Assembly (NCBI RefSeq): GCF_002797855.1
Contig: NZ_PGFB01000003.1
Location: forward strand, 186,001-250,000
Direction: 5' to 3'
Source of the DNA: Compostimonas suwonensis
GTDB taxonomy: Bacteria; Actinomycetota; Actinomycetes; Actinomycetales; Microbacteriaceae
DNA: 64,000 nucleotides
Shown: piece by piece, positions 16,832 to 26,326 of the stretch
How the letters are laid out: each line of letters opens with the position of its first letter
Position numbering within the stretch: the first letter of the stretch is position 1
The notes under the pieces: generated by a model
Told to the model about the DNA's origin: nothing
The model's input: the letters and a program-made list of their open reading frames with translations, nothing else
Databases searched by the model: none
Position numbers and translations under genes: made by a program

Positions 16832-16857
16832 CGCGCGCCGGTCAGTAGGGTGGTCCC

Positions 16858-18546
16858 GTGAACGGTGTGCAGCTGCTGTTGGTGATCGTGGGGGCGATCG
16901 CCGTCACGGGCCTGGCCCAGCGCAGGGGCCTGCAACCGGCGCTCGTCATCACCCTCGTGGGCTTCGCGGCCTCGTTCATCCCGGGTTTCACGCGTCTCGA
17001 GCTCGACTCCGAGATCATCCTCGGCATCGTGCTTCCGCCGTTGCTCTACTCGGCGGCGCTCAACTTCTCGTTCTTCTCCTTCGCGCGCAACTTCCGCCCG
17101 ATCATCGGGCTCGGCGTCGGACTCGTCGTCGTGACCGCGCTCGTCGTCGGGGTGTTCGCGGCGTGGGTGGTCCCCGCGCTCACGGTCGGAACCGCGGTCA
17201 TCCTCGGCGCGATCGTGGCGCCGCCGGATGCCGTCACCGCGGTCGCGGTCGGCCGCAAGCTCGGTCTGCCCAAACGGGTGATGTCGATCCTCACGGGCGA
17301 GAGCCTCGTCAACGACGCCGCTGCGCTCACCCTCTTCACCATCACGGTGGCGGCCGTCACCGGTGCTCACACCCTCGTCGAGAATCCGGTGCTGCTCTTC
17401 CTCTACAGCGCCGTGGTGGGGATCGTGGTGGGTCTGGTGCTCGCCGTCGTGGCCGTGCTCATCCGGCGGCTGCTGAAGGACTCGGCGCTGGAGACGGTGC
17501 TCGGTCTCATCGTGCCGTTCGCCGCCTACCTGCTCGCCGAGCAGTTCGAGGCGTCCGGAGTGCTCGCGGTGGTCGCAGCCGGCTTCGCGATCGGCGCGAG
17601 CTCGAGCGAGGCGGGCTACGAGACGCGTCTGCAGGAACGGCAGGTGTGGAGCTCGCTCGACGTGCTGCTCGAGGCCTTCGTGTTCGCCTACATGGGGTTG
17701 CAGCTGCGCTTCGTGATCCAGGATCTCCGCGACGCCGGTGAGTCGGTGTGGCTGGTGTTCGGTGTCGGCGCGCTCGTGCTGCTCGTGGTGCTGCTCATCC
17801 GGCCGGTCTGGGTCTTCCTGTCGTTCGGGCGGCATTTCCTGGCCGATCGGATCATGCGGCGCAAGATCGCGAGCGATGAGCGGCTGCGAGAGCGGATGCG
17901 GCGCGAGAACGAGGCTCGCATCGCCCGCGGTCGTCGCCCCCGGCGCTATCCCGTGTACCTGGGATGGCGCGAGAGCCTCGTCGTCTCGTGGACGGGGATG
18001 CGCGGGGTGGTCACGCTCGCCGCGGCCGCCGCCGTCCCGCTCGTGATCGCTAACGGCGAGCCGTTCCCGGGTCGCGCGGAGATCCAGGCGATCGCGTTCA
18101 TCGTGGCTGTGGGCACGCTGCTCATCCAGGGCCTGACGCTCCCGGCCCTCATCCGCTCCCTCAAGCTCAGCGACCCCGGGCAGGAGCAGTACGACCGGGA
18201 GCAGGCCGAGCTCGCGCGCACCGTGGCGAGGGACGCCTCGGTGTCGGTATTCGCGGAGTTCCTCGCCGCCCCGCCGCCGGAGGTTCCGCCGGAGCTGCTG
18301 GTTCGCGTCACCGAGATGGTGGCCGAGCGCTCCGACGACGCCGAGCGCGACCCGGAACCCGACGACGCCTCGCGCTTCGGGGAGATGTTCGGAACCCTGT
18401 ATCGCCGGGTGCTCCAGGCGCAGCGTGCGGCCGTGGTCGCCGAGCGCAATGCGAACCGGCTCGACGACGACGCCGTGCGCGGGTTCCTCGAGAAGCTCGA
18501 CTACCAGGAGGCGGCGATCGTCTCGCGGCTGGGCAACCGCCTCTAG
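16858..18546 (+). CDS. Na+/H+ antiporter, CPA1 family
   Basis: Cation/proton antiporter of the plasma membrane, 562 residues, GTG start with AGGGTGG upstream. About twelve membrane helices are seen up to residue 430. The conserved CPA1 features include LPPLLYSAALNFSF, the ion-site motif ESLVNDAAALTLF (the ND pair near residue 150) and GMRGVVTLAAAAAVP. A cytoplasmic tail of about 130 residues is rich in acidic residues. It fits the bacterial NhaP/TIGR00831 type, used for Na+ or pH homeostasis. Confidence 0.93.
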   Translation: MNGVQLLLVIVGAIAVTGLAQRRGLQPALVITLVGFAASFIPGFTRLELDSEIILGIVLPPLLYSAALNFSFFSFARNFRPIIGLGVGLVVVTALVVGVFAAWVVPALTVGTAVILGAIVAPPDAVTAVAVGRKLGLPKRVMSILTGESLVNDAAALTLFTITVAAVTGAHTLVENPVLLFLYSAVVGIVVGLVLAVVAVLIRRLLKDSALETVLGLIVPFAAYLLAEQFEASGVLAVVAAGFAIGASSSEAGYETRLQERQVWSSLDVLLEAFVFAYMGLQLRFVIQDLRDAGESVWLVFGVGALVLLVVLLIRPVWVFLSFGRHFLADRIMRRKIASDERLRERMRRENEARIARGRRPRRYPVYLGWRESLVVSWTGMRGVVTLAAAAAVPLVIANGEPFPGRAEIQAIAFIVAVGTLLIQGLTLPALIRSLKLSDPGQEQYDREQAELARTVARDASVSVFAEFLAAPPPEVPPELLVRVTEMVAERSDDAERDPEPDDASRFGEMFGTLYRRVLQAQRAAVVAERNANRLDDDAVRGFLEKLDYQEAAIVSRLGNRL

Positions 18547-18583
18547 CTCGGAGTCCGTGCCCCGGGGAGGCTTCGCCCCGAGC
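18546..18583 (+). terminator. Possible terminator after the antiporter gene
   Basis: CGGGG-AGGCTTCG-CCCCG within outer GCTCGG/CGAGC pairing. No T tract. Confidence 0.35.
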
Positions 18584-18680
18584 TTCAGCCGCCCCGTCGG
18601 ATGCGGCCTGATCGTCTCGCCCGATCGACGGCTGAGGCCCGTGCCGGCTGCGCACCTCCCTCGAGGTCACCCTGCGTCAT

Positions 18681-18745
18681 TTGCTCCCGATTGCAAATAT
18701 CCGATAGGATCAATGAAATCAGCTGAACTCAGGGAAGAGGGATAG
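18681..18745 (+). promoter_or_regulatory. Promoter and GntR operator of glycan set A
   Basis: TTGCTC (18681) and TAGGAT (18705) form a plausible promoter with 18-base spacing. TCCCGATTGCAAATATCC (18685-18702) lies between them and matches TCCCGATTGTATATATCC ahead of the set A gntR gene (25504-25521) at 16 of 18 bases. A strong AGGGAAGAGGG precedes the fucosidase ATG. Repression by that GntR protein, relieved by a sugar acid, is inferred. Confidence 0.6.
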
Positions 18746-20095
18746 ATGAGCCAGGCTCAGACCGCTTTTGTCCGGTCCACCGCATTCGAGCTGCCGGGCG
18801 GCGAATGGTTCGACGGCGCCGGCCTCGGACTCTTCGTGCACTGGGATCAGGCCAGCCAGCAGGGGCTCGAGGTCTCCTGGCCTCTGGTCGCCCGCTCGAT
18901 CATCCCCGGCGTCGACAAGGTCGAAGACAGCGTGACCATCGAGCAGTACCAGTCGACGGCGGCGACCTTCGACCCCGCCGAATGGGATGCCGCCGCTCTC
19001 GCGCGCCATGCCAAGGACGCCGGTGCGACGTACGTCGTCTTCACCGCGCGGCACCACGCCGGCTACAACATGTTCTTCACCGAGCAGTCCGAGTTCGGGG
19101 TCGAGTTCAGCCCGATCGGGCGCGACATCACCCGGGAGTTCGTCGACGCGGTGCGTGCGGAGGGCCTGCGGGTAGGCATCTACTACAGCCTGCCCGACTG
19201 GAACCACCCCGACTACCCCGCCTTCACCGTCGACGACCTGCCCTACGCCGAGGAGCACTGGCCCGCCGCCGGCGACCCCGCCTTCGCCGACAGCGAGGTG
19301 GCGACCGACAGGTTCCGCCGCTCGAGCCCCGAGGAGTGGAGCCGCTACCTCGACTACGTGCGCGCCCAGCTCACCGAGCTGCTCACCAACTACGGCACGA
19401 TCGACCTGCTCTGGTTCGACGGCGACTGGGAGCGCTCGGCCGCCGAATGGACGGCACCGGGTCTCCGCCGTCTCATCAAGAGCCTCCAGCCCGACGTCAT
19501 CATCAACGACCGCCTTCCCGGGCAGGGCGACTACCGCACCCCCGAGCAGGCGTTCCCCGCCACCGCGCCCGACGGGCCGTGGGAGCTCTGCCTCACGATC
19601 GGCGAGATGTGGGGCTGGCGTCCCGGCGACACCCGGCTGAAATCGTCGCACTCGCTCGCTGCGACTCTCGTCGACGTCGTCAGCCGCGGCGGCAACCTGC
19701 TGCTGAACGTCGGCCCGCGGGGAGACGGGAGCCTTCCCGAGACCCATGTCGAGCGTCTCACCGAGATCGCCGACTGGATGCAGAAGCACCGCGAGAGCGT
19801 CATCGGCGTCTCCCCGACGACCGGGATCGACTTCTTCGGGCCGAGCACGGCCCGCCCCGGAACCCTGTATCTGCATCTCGTGATGCAGCCGGTCGAGGAG
19901 ATCGTCGTGCGCGGGCTGCCCGTGCGCGACATCAGCGGCATCCGCCTGTTGCAGACCGGTGAGCCGCTCGACCACAGCGTCTCTTTCGAGGTGCACTCCA
20001 TCGAGATCGGCGAGGTGACCACCGGCGAGATCCGGATCCCCGCCCCCGCCCCCAGCGGCGCCGTGATCGACGTCATCGCCATCGACTTCAGCTGA
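18746..20095 (+). CDS. Alpha-L-fucosidase, GH29
   Basis: Retaining exo-fucosidase of 449 residues releasing L-fucose from oligosaccharides. The N-terminal GLFVHWDQ, TARHHAGYNMF and the nucleophile Asp225 in LLWFDGDW mark the GH29 TIM barrel. A C-terminal beta-sandwich (about 345-449) follows. No signal peptide is present, so the enzyme acts in the cytoplasm on imported oligosaccharides, consistent with the ABC importer encoded next. It is the first gene of set A. Confidence 0.93.
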   Translation: MSQAQTAFVRSTAFELPGGEWFDGAGLGLFVHWDQASQQGLEVSWPLVARSIIPGVDKVEDSVTIEQYQSTAATFDPAEWDAAALARHAKDAGATYVVFTARHHAGYNMFFTEQSEFGVEFSPIGRDITREFVDAVRAEGLRVGIYYSLPDWNHPDYPAFTVDDLPYAEEHWPAAGDPAFADSEVATDRFRRSSPEEWSRYLDYVRAQLTELLTNYGTIDLLWFDGDWERSAAEWTAPGLRRLIKSLQPDVIINDRLPGQGDYRTPEQAFPATAPDGPWELCLTIGEMWGWRPGDTRLKSSHSLAATLVDVVSRGGNLLLNVGPRGDGSLPETHVERLTEIADWMQKHRESVIGVSPTTGIDFFGPSTARPGTLYLHLVMQPVEEIVVRGLPVRDISGIRLLQTGEPLDHSVSFEVHSIEIGEVTTGEIRIPAPAPSGAVIDVIAIDFS

Positions 20096-20204
20096 GCCGC
20101 GCCCCGGCCGCCGACCGTGCGGCTCGACCGCGCTCGCGATCCACCGAAACACCAGCACCCAGCACCATCCCCACCCCACCACACACAAGACGAGGAAGTC
20201 AGCT

Positions 20205-21452
20205 ATGAGAAAGTCCACGACCCGAACGGTCGCGCGCTACGCGTCGGCGTTCACCCTGGCCGGCGCGATGGTCGCGCTCGCCGGATGCTCGGCGGCGCCC
20301 GTCGCCGAGGCCGGCGACCCCATGACGATGTACGCGTGGATCAGCGGCGACACCGAGCGCGAGCAGTGGCAGTCGTTCGTCGACCTCGCCCGCGCCGACG
20401 ATCCCGACCTGCCCGAGATCACCCTCGAGGGGCCGAGCTTCAGCGACTACATGACGAAGGTCAAGACCCGCCTCGCCGGCGGCGACACCGTCTGCATCGT
20501 CACCACCCAGGCGACGGGGGCCGAGTCGCTGAAAGACGTGCTGCTGCCGCTCGACGACCTGATCGAGTCATCCGGCACCGATCTCTCCGACTTCAACCAG
20601 TCGATGCTCGACGGCATGACGGTCGACGGCGACCTGCTCGCGCTGCCCTATGACGCCGAGCCGCTGACCCTGTTCTACAACAAGGACCAGTTCCGGGATG
20701 CCGGGCTCGCACTGCCCGGCACGACCTACACCCGGGAGCAGTTCCGCTCCGATGCCCAGGCGCTCACCACACCCGACCGCTTCGGCTTCGCGATGGCGCC
20801 GGGCCTGAGCGTGCCCAACGCGTGGGCACTGGCCGACGGTGTCCCCGCGGTGAAGGACGGCGAGCTCGACATCACGAGCCCCGAGTTCGTCGAACAGCTG
20901 CAGAGCTATTTCGACCTCGCGGCCGTCGACGGCGTGGCGCGCGCGCCCGAGGCGGCGGATGCCTCCGAGGTCTCCCAGCAGGCGTTCATCAACGGCGACA
21001 CGAGCATGCTCATCGAGGGACCGTGGTGGTACACCCCGTTCCAGGAGCAGGCGAAGTTCGACCTCGGGATCACGGTCGTCCCGAGCACCTCTGGTGAGGC
21101 CCGCGGTATGACGGCAGGCTCGGGCTTCGGCATCGCCAAGATGTGCGACCGCCCCGAGGAGGCGCTGCAGGTGATCCTGGGCATGACCTCCGAGAAGGCC
21201 CAGCTCGCTCAGGCGTCCGCTCGGGGAATCGTCCCGGCGAGGGCTTCGGCTCTGCCCGCCTGGGCCGAGGGCAAGAACGAGGGCGCCTCCGACGTGATCA
21301 ATGCGCTCCTGGGCAACGCCACCGCTCAGCTGACCACCCCCAACTGGAGCCAGGTCGAGACCCTGATGAGCCAGTACGGCGTCGAAGGCTACCGGGGCGA
21401 GCAGACCGCGGAAGAGATCACGACCACGATCAGCAACTCCGTCGGAAGGTAA
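20205..21452 (+). CDS. ABC transporter sugar-binding lipoprotein (set A)
   Basis: Extracellular solute-binding protein family 1, 415 residues. A basic N-terminus and hydrophobic run end in the lipobox LAGC with Cys28, so the mature protein is lipid-anchored outside the membrane. The SBP fold is supported by LPYDAEPLTLFYNKDQF and MLIEGPWWYTPF. It precedes two permease genes and presumably binds a fucosylated or galactosylated oligosaccharide. Length is typical. Confidence 0.92.
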   Translation: MRKSTTRTVARYASAFTLAGAMVALAGCSAAPVAEAGDPMTMYAWISGDTEREQWQSFVDLARADDPDLPEITLEGPSFSDYMTKVKTRLAGGDTVCIVTTQATGAESLKDVLLPLDDLIESSGTDLSDFNQSMLDGMTVDGDLLALPYDAEPLTLFYNKDQFRDAGLALPGTTYTREQFRSDAQALTTPDRFGFAMAPGLSVPNAWALADGVPAVKDGELDITSPEFVEQLQSYFDLAAVDGVARAPEAADASEVSQQAFINGDTSMLIEGPWWYTPFQEQAKFDLGITVVPSTSGEARGMTAGSGFGIAKMCDRPEEALQVILGMTSEKAQLAQASARGIVPARASALPAWAEGKNEGASDVINALLGNATAQLTTPNWSQVETLMSQYGVEGYRGEQTAEEITTTISNSVGR

Positions 21453-21459
21453 TCCGAGA

Positions 21460-22452
21460 ATGACCACGCATGAGGCCGGCATCACCTCCCCCGAGGGGGT
21501 GGTGCCGGCCCGGCCGGCCCTCGCGACGACCGCCGCGGGCAGGGCCCGCCCCGTCGAGCCGAGCGGCCCTGGACGGAGGCCGCGGCGAGGGGTCGGCGGC
21601 TGGACAGCCGCGGCCTTCCTGGCGCCCGGGATGCTGGGCTTCGCCCTGTTCATCGTGCTGCCGTTGCTCGGCTCCGCGGTGATCAGCCTCTTCGAGTGGC
21701 CGCTCTACGGAGATCCGGTGTTCATCGGCTTCGACAACTACGCGAAGCTGTTCGGCGACCCGACGTTCTACACGGTGATGGTCAACACCCTGATCTTCGC
21801 CGTCGTCTACACCCTCCTCAACCTCGCCGTGGCCCTCGCGATCTCGCTCTGGCTGAACACCAACGTGAGGTTCCGGGGGTTCTGGCGGGTCGTCTACTTC
21901 CTGCCGGTCATCACGCCGATGGTCGCCAACGCCCTGGTCTGGCGTCTGATGTTCTCGCAGGACGGCCTCGTCAACTCCCTCTTGGCGGGCGTCGGCATCA
22001 CAGGCCCGGCCTGGCTGTCGGATGCGAGGTTCGCGCTCCCCATCGTCATCGCGATGTCGGTCTGGCAGTCGTTCGGCTACAACGTCATCGTGCTCTCGGC
22101 CGGTCTCGGCGGCATCCCCCAGCAGATCCTCGAAGCCGCCAGGATGGACGGCACCAACGCGTGGAGCCGGTTCCGCTACATCGTGCTGCCGATGATCTCG
22201 CCGTCGCTGTTCTTCAGCTCGACGATGACGATGATCGGCGCCTTCCAGGTCTTCGTGCAGCCGCTCTTCCTCACCCAGGGCGGGCCCGGAGAGGCGACGA
22301 ACACCTTCGTGCTGTACCTGTACCGCAACGGCTTCGTCTTCGACAAGCTCGGCTACGCCTCGGCGCTCGCGTGGATTCTGTTCTTCTTCGTCATGTTGAT
22401 CACGGCCATACAGTTCGTGGGTCAGCGGAAGTGGGTCACCTATGACAACTAG
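21460..22452 (+). CDS. ABC sugar permease, MalF type (set A)
   Basis: Inner-membrane permease subunit, 330 residues, with six hydrophobic helices after a roughly 45-residue Pro/Arg-rich cytoplasmic N-terminus. The ATPase-coupling EAA motif is EAARMDGTNAWSRFRYIVLP (about 226-245). It overlaps the next permease gene by 11 bases. No ATPase subunit gene is nearby; many actinobacterial CUT1 importers share one MsiK ATPase. Confidence 0.93.
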   Translation: MTTHEAGITSPEGVVPARPALATTAAGRARPVEPSGPGRRPRRGVGGWTAAAFLAPGMLGFALFIVLPLLGSAVISLFEWPLYGDPVFIGFDNYAKLFGDPTFYTVMVNTLIFAVVYTLLNLAVALAISLWLNTNVRFRGFWRVVYFLPVITPMVANALVWRLMFSQDGLVNSLLAGVGITGPAWLSDARFALPIVIAMSVWQSFGYNVIVLSAGLGGIPQQILEAARMDGTNAWSRFRYIVLPMISPSLFFSSTMTMIGAFQVFVQPLFLTQGGPGEATNTFVLYLYRNGFVFDKLGYASALAWILFFFVMLITAIQFVGQRKWVTYDN

Positions 22453-23329
22453 CACTCTCGCCCCGGGCGCCTCGAAGCGCCGGCCGCGGCAGCGCACGGC
22501 GCAGCGGAGGTCGGCCGCTCTCGTCTGGCTCAACACGCTCGCGATGGCGATCGTCTCGCTGCTGTTCGCCTTTCCCTTCATCTGGATGTTCCTCACGGCC
22601 CTCAAGCCGGCCAACGAGGTCTTCACCAAGACACCCCAGCTGTTCGGCTCGCAGATCATGTGGAGCAACTTCGCCGACGCGTGGACGAGCGTGCCCTTCG
22701 GCATGTTCATCGTCAACAGCTTCGTGGTCGGTGTCGTCGGCGCCCTGCTGAGCGTCGTGGTGGCGATCCTGTCGGCCTACGCGTTCTCCCGGCTCCGGTT
22801 CCGGTTTCGCGACAAGCTCTTCCTGCTCTACGTCGTGACCCTCGTGCTGCCCCAGGAGGTGCTGGTCATCCCGTTGTTCATCATGTTCAACAAGGCCGGG
22901 CTGATCGACACCTACTTCGCGCTCATCATCCCCTTCGCCTTCACGGCCTTCGGCACCTTCCTCCTCCGTCAGTTCTTCCTGACGATTCCTGTGGAGTACG
23001 AGGAGGCCGCCCGGATCGACGGCGCCTCCCGCGTCAGGACCCTGTGGTCGATCCTGCTGCCGCAGCTGCGTGCGCCGATCAGCGTTCTGGCCGTCTTCTC
23101 GTTCATCGGCTACTGGAACTCGTACCTCTGGCCTCTCATCGTCATCAACAGCGAGGACAAAGCAACCGTGCCGCTTGGCCTCGGAATGTTCACCGGACAA
23201 TTCGGCACGCAATGGAGTCTCCTTATGGCCGCGGCCACCATCGCAGTTATCCCTTCGCTGATCATCGTGGCGGTGTTGCAACGGCAGCTCGTCAAGGGTG
23301 TCGCCCTCGGCGGATTGGGTGGACGATGA
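22442..23329 (+). CDS. ABC sugar permease, MalG type (set A)
   Basis: Second permease subunit of the importer, 295 residues. It has six membrane helices and the EAA motif EEAARIDGASRVRTLWSILL near residue 190. The stop overlaps the start of the dehydratase gene (ATGA at 23326-23329), so transport and catabolism are co-translated. Confidence 0.93.
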   Translation: MTTSTLAPGASKRRPRQRTAQRRSAALVWLNTLAMAIVSLLFAFPFIWMFLTALKPANEVFTKTPQLFGSQIMWSNFADAWTSVPFGMFIVNSFVVGVVGALLSVVVAILSAYAFSRLRFRFRDKLFLLYVVTLVLPQEVLVIPLFIMFNKAGLIDTYFALIIPFAFTAFGTFLLRQFFLTIPVEYEEAARIDGASRVRTLWSILLPQLRAPISVLAVFSFIGYWNSYLWPLIVINSEDKATVPLGLGMFTGQFGTQWSLLMAAATIAVIPSLIIVAVLQRQLVKGVALGGLGGR

Positions 23330-24465
23330 CCGCATCGACGGCCCTGTCCGCGGAGTCGCTGGACGCCCTGCGCTCGGGCACCGTGATCGTCGACGCACGG
23401 GCCTTCCTGTACGACATCCCCGTCGAGCAGGTGCGCACCGACTCGATGCAGTCCTTCCTCAAGCAGGAGACGATCATCGTCGAGCTCCGCACCGACGACG
23501 GCTCGACCGGGGTCGGATACTCGTACACGATCGGCACGGGCGGCGGCGCGGTGCTGAGCCTGCTGCGCAGCACCCTGCTCGACCGGCTCGTCGGGCTCAG
23601 CGTCGACCGGCCCGAGATGGTGTGGTCCGCCCTCTACGCGTCGACCCGGGCCACGGCCGTCGGCGTCATTACCTCACTCGCCCTGGCCGCGATCGACACG
23701 GCGGTGTGGGACCTCTCGTCGAAGATCGCGAACCGCCCGCTGTGGGTCGCCGCCGGTGGCGCGGCCGACAGCATCCGCCTCTACGACACGGAGGGCGGCT
23801 GGCTGCACTACTCCGCCGACGAGCTCGTCGAGCACGCCGTCGCGGCGAAACGACGCGGCATGAAGGGTGTGAAGGTCAAGGTCGGCAAGCCCCGTGGCCA
23901 CGAGGATCTCGACCGTCTCTCCGCCGTGCGCGACGCGATCGGCTGGGACATGGACATCATGGTCGACGCCAACCAGTGCTTCACGGTCGCCGAAGCCCGG
24001 CGTCGCGCGGCGCTGTACGAGCGGGTCGGGATCTTCTGGTTCGAGGAGCCCCTGCCGGCCGACGACGTGGACGGCCACCGCCAGCTCGCGCAGTCGACGA
24101 CCGTGCCGATCGCCGTGGGCGAGAGCATGTACTCGCTCGCGCAGTTCCGCGAGTATCTGCAGGTGGGCGCCGCCTCGATCGTGCAGGCGGATGTCGCGCG
24201 GGTCGGCGGCGTGACCCCGTGGCTGAAGATCGCGCATCTCGCCGAGGCGTTCAACGTGCAGGTCGCCCCGCACTTCCTCATGGAGCTGCACGTCTCGCTC
24301 GTCTGCGCCGTGCCGAACGCCCTGTACCTCGAGCACATCCCGCAACTGCGCTCGGTGACCACCACGGAGATGGTCGTCGACGACGGGATGGCGCTCGCGC
24401 CGACCGCCCCTGGGCTCGGCATCGACTGGGACCGTGACGCGCTCGACACCCTTCGTGTGCTGTGA
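23326..24465 (+). CDS. Enolase-superfamily sugar-acid dehydratase (mandelate racemase subgroup), set A
   Basis: MR/MLE-type enzyme of 379 residues. The capping domain is residues 1-140, then the barrel with K183-x-K185, metal ligands Asp214 (VDANQ), Glu240 (FEEPL) and Glu266 (GES) and the general base His316 (APHF). This complete MR-type set fits dehydration of an aldonate such as L-fuconate or a galactonate. The start at 23326 overlaps the permease stop. It differs from the set B enolase-superfamily gene (K-x-H), so the two probably use different acids. Classical L-fuconate dehydratase is longer (about 440 residues), so the exact substrate is open. Confidence 0.88.
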   Translation: MTASTALSAESLDALRSGTVIVDARAFLYDIPVEQVRTDSMQSFLKQETIIVELRTDDGSTGVGYSYTIGTGGGAVLSLLRSTLLDRLVGLSVDRPEMVWSALYASTRATAVGVITSLALAAIDTAVWDLSSKIANRPLWVAAGGAADSIRLYDTEGGWLHYSADELVEHAVAAKRRGMKGVKVKVGKPRGHEDLDRLSAVRDAIGWDMDIMVDANQCFTVAEARRRAALYERVGIFWFEEPLPADDVDGHRQLAQSTTVPIAVGESMYSLAQFREYLQVGAASIVQADVARVGGVTPWLKIAHLAEAFNVQVAPHFLMELHVSLVCAVPNALYLEHIPQLRSVTTTEMVVDDGMALAPTAPGLGIDWDRDALDTLRVL

Positions 24466-25463
24466 GCGCCCCGCACACCGGTGCCCGATCGCCTGAACGG
24501 CAGCCTCGCGGGTGGGCGGATCACGCACCCCGGCTCGGCTACGGCGTGGCCGCGCTCGGCAACCTCTACGCGGCTCTCGACGAGGCCACCTGGCGCGCCT
24601 GCGTGCCCGCGGCGTGGGATGCCGGCATCCGATACTTCGACGTCGCGCCGCACTACGGGCTCGGGCTCGCCGAGGAACGGCTGGGGGAGTCGCTCGCGGC
24701 GTATCCGCGTGAGGAGTTCGTGCTCTCGACGAAGGTCGGGCGACGCCTCGAGGAACGCTCGGACTACGCGGGGGAGTCGGACCTCGAGAACCTGTTCGAC
24801 GTGCCGGCCACCCGTCGCCGCATCGTCGACTACAGTCGCGACGGCGTTCTCCGCTCGATCGAGGAGTCGCTCGAGCGCCTCGGCCTCGACCGGATCGACC
24901 TCGTTCTCGTACACGACCCCGACGCCCACGAGCGCGAGGCGCTCGAGGGCGCGTTCCCCGCGCTCGACGAGCTGCGCTCGGAAGGGGTCATCGGGGCCTA
25001 CGGCGCCGGGATGAACCAGTCGGCGATGCTGGCCCGTTTCGTCCGCGAGACCGATCTGGACACCGTGATGGTCGCGGGGCGGTACACCCTGCTCGACCAG
25101 AGCGCGCTCGTCGACCTCCTGCCGGCGGCGCGCGAGCGCGACGTCGCGGTCATCGCCGCGGCCGTCTTCAACTCGGGCCTTCTCGCCTCGGACTCGCCCA
25201 CGACCGGGTCGACCTTCGACTACGCTCCGGCGCCCGCGGGCCTCGTCTCCCGCGCGCAGGCCCTCGCCAGGATCGCGGGGGAGCATTCGACCTCGCTTCG
25301 GCGGGTCGCGGTGCAGTTCGCGTTGCGGCATCCAGCGGTGAGCACCGTCGTCTTCGGTGCGGCCAGCGCCGATCAGGCCCGGGAGAACGCGCGGCTGCTG
25401 GCGGAACCCGTGCCCGAGTCGTTCTGGGCGGAAGCCGCCGAGCGGGGACTGCTCGATGGCTGA
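24462..25463 (+). CDS. Aldo/keto reductase, L-fucose dehydrogenase-like (set A)
   Basis: NAD(P)-dependent oxidoreductase of 333 residues in the aldo/keto reductase family. Catalytic residues appear in order: Asp and Tyr in YFDVAPHYGLGLAEERLG, Lys in LSTKVGR and His in LVHDPDA. The sequence is strongly similar to the 43103-44083 gene and to D-threo-aldose 1-dehydrogenase/L-fucose dehydrogenase, which oxidise the sugar to its lactone. GTGA overlaps the previous stop. A second copy in set B suggests a different sugar or cofactor preference. Confidence 0.88.
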   Translation: MSAPHTGARSPERQPRGWADHAPRLGYGVAALGNLYAALDEATWRACVPAAWDAGIRYFDVAPHYGLGLAEERLGESLAAYPREEFVLSTKVGRRLEERSDYAGESDLENLFDVPATRRRIVDYSRDGVLRSIEESLERLGLDRIDLVLVHDPDAHEREALEGAFPALDELRSEGVIGAYGAGMNQSAMLARFVRETDLDTVMVAGRYTLLDQSALVDLLPAARERDVAVIAAAVFNSGLLASDSPTTGSTFDYAPAPAGLVSRAQALARIAGEHSTSLRRVAVQFALRHPAVSTVVFGAASADQARENARLLAEPVPESFWAEAAERGLLDG

Positions 25464-25503
25464 GGCGACATCGAAGGCCTCGGGCGCGGCTCGGGCCGTT
25501 CAT

Positions 25504-25557
25504 TCCCGATTGTATATATCCTCGCTTATACCGACCGAACGAGCCAAGGAGGCGGCG
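25504..25557 (+). promoter_or_regulatory. Operator and ribosome binding site of the set A gntR
   Basis: TCCCGATTGTATATATCC (25504-25521) matches the site ahead of the fucosidase, and AAGGAGG (25546-25552) lies 5 bases ahead of the ATG. The AT-rich core stands out from the surroundings and suggests autoregulation. Confidence 0.6.
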
Positions 25558-26271
25558 ATGAGTTCTCAGGACACCGGTAACGGCCGTGCTCTGCCCGCCC
25601 GGCGCCCGCTCGTCGACGATGTCTACGAGGCCGTGCTGTCGCTGCTCATGGACAACGTCATCGAGCCCGGTGCCAAGGCCAGCATCGACGGCATCGCTCG
25701 CACGCTCGACGTCTCGCCCACCCCGGTGCGCGAGGCGCTCGTGCGGCTCGAGGCCGAGGGTATGGTCACCAAGCGCGCCCTGCGGGGCTACGTGGCCTCC
25801 CCGATGCTCGACGAGGAGGGGCTCGTGAACCTCTTCGAGATGCGCCGGCTGCTCGAGCCCGTCTCGGCCCGCCACGCCGCCTCGAAGCTGACCCCCGAGG
25901 TGCTCGACGAGCTCGAGTCGTCGACCACTGCGATGCATGCGGCCGTCGAGGCCTCGTCGTCGGCCGGCGAGTCTTTCAAGGACTACAAGGACTTCGCCAA
26001 CGAGGACGCGCGGTTCCACATGGTCATCGCCGAGCACTGCGGCAACTCCCTGCTCTTCGACGCGATCAGCCGGCTTCGCTCGCACATGCACCTCTACCGC
26101 CTGTACTTCCGCTTCGGCATCGCCGAGGAGACCTCGGGAGAGCACGAGGCCATCCTCGCCGCCCTGCGAGCAGGGGACGCGGAGCGCGCCGAGCAGGCGA
26201 TGCTCGAGCACATCCAGCAGTCATACGCCCGGCTCTCGTCCACGATCGCCGGGGCCGAGTCCAACTCCTAG
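25558..26271 (+). CDS. GntR-family regulator, FadR subgroup (set A)
   Basis: Transcriptional regulator of 237 residues. The N-terminal winged helix (about 12-75) contains GIARTLDVSPTPVREALVRLEAEG. The C-terminal all-helical FCD ligand-binding domain (about 85-225) carries metal-type residues in DARFHMVIAEHCGN and GEHEAILAAL. FCD proteins often sense sugar acids. The frame is open upstream, but ATG 25558 with a strong Shine-Dalgarno fixes the start. The matching operators at 18685 and 25504 point to control of set A and of itself. Confidence 0.92.
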   Translation: MSSQDTGNGRALPARRPLVDDVYEAVLSLLMDNVIEPGAKASIDGIARTLDVSPTPVREALVRLEAEGMVTKRALRGYVASPMLDEEGLVNLFEMRRLLEPVSARHAASKLTPEVLDELESSTTAMHAAVEASSSAGESFKDYKDFANEDARFHMVIAEHCGNSLLFDAISRLRSHMHLYRLYFRFGIAEETSGEHEAILAALRAGDAERAEQAMLEHIQQSYARLSSTIAGAESNS

Positions 26272-26326
26272 CGCATCCCGGCACCCTGACCGTGCTGCCG
26301 ACCATCCCATCGAGAGTGAGACCCTG

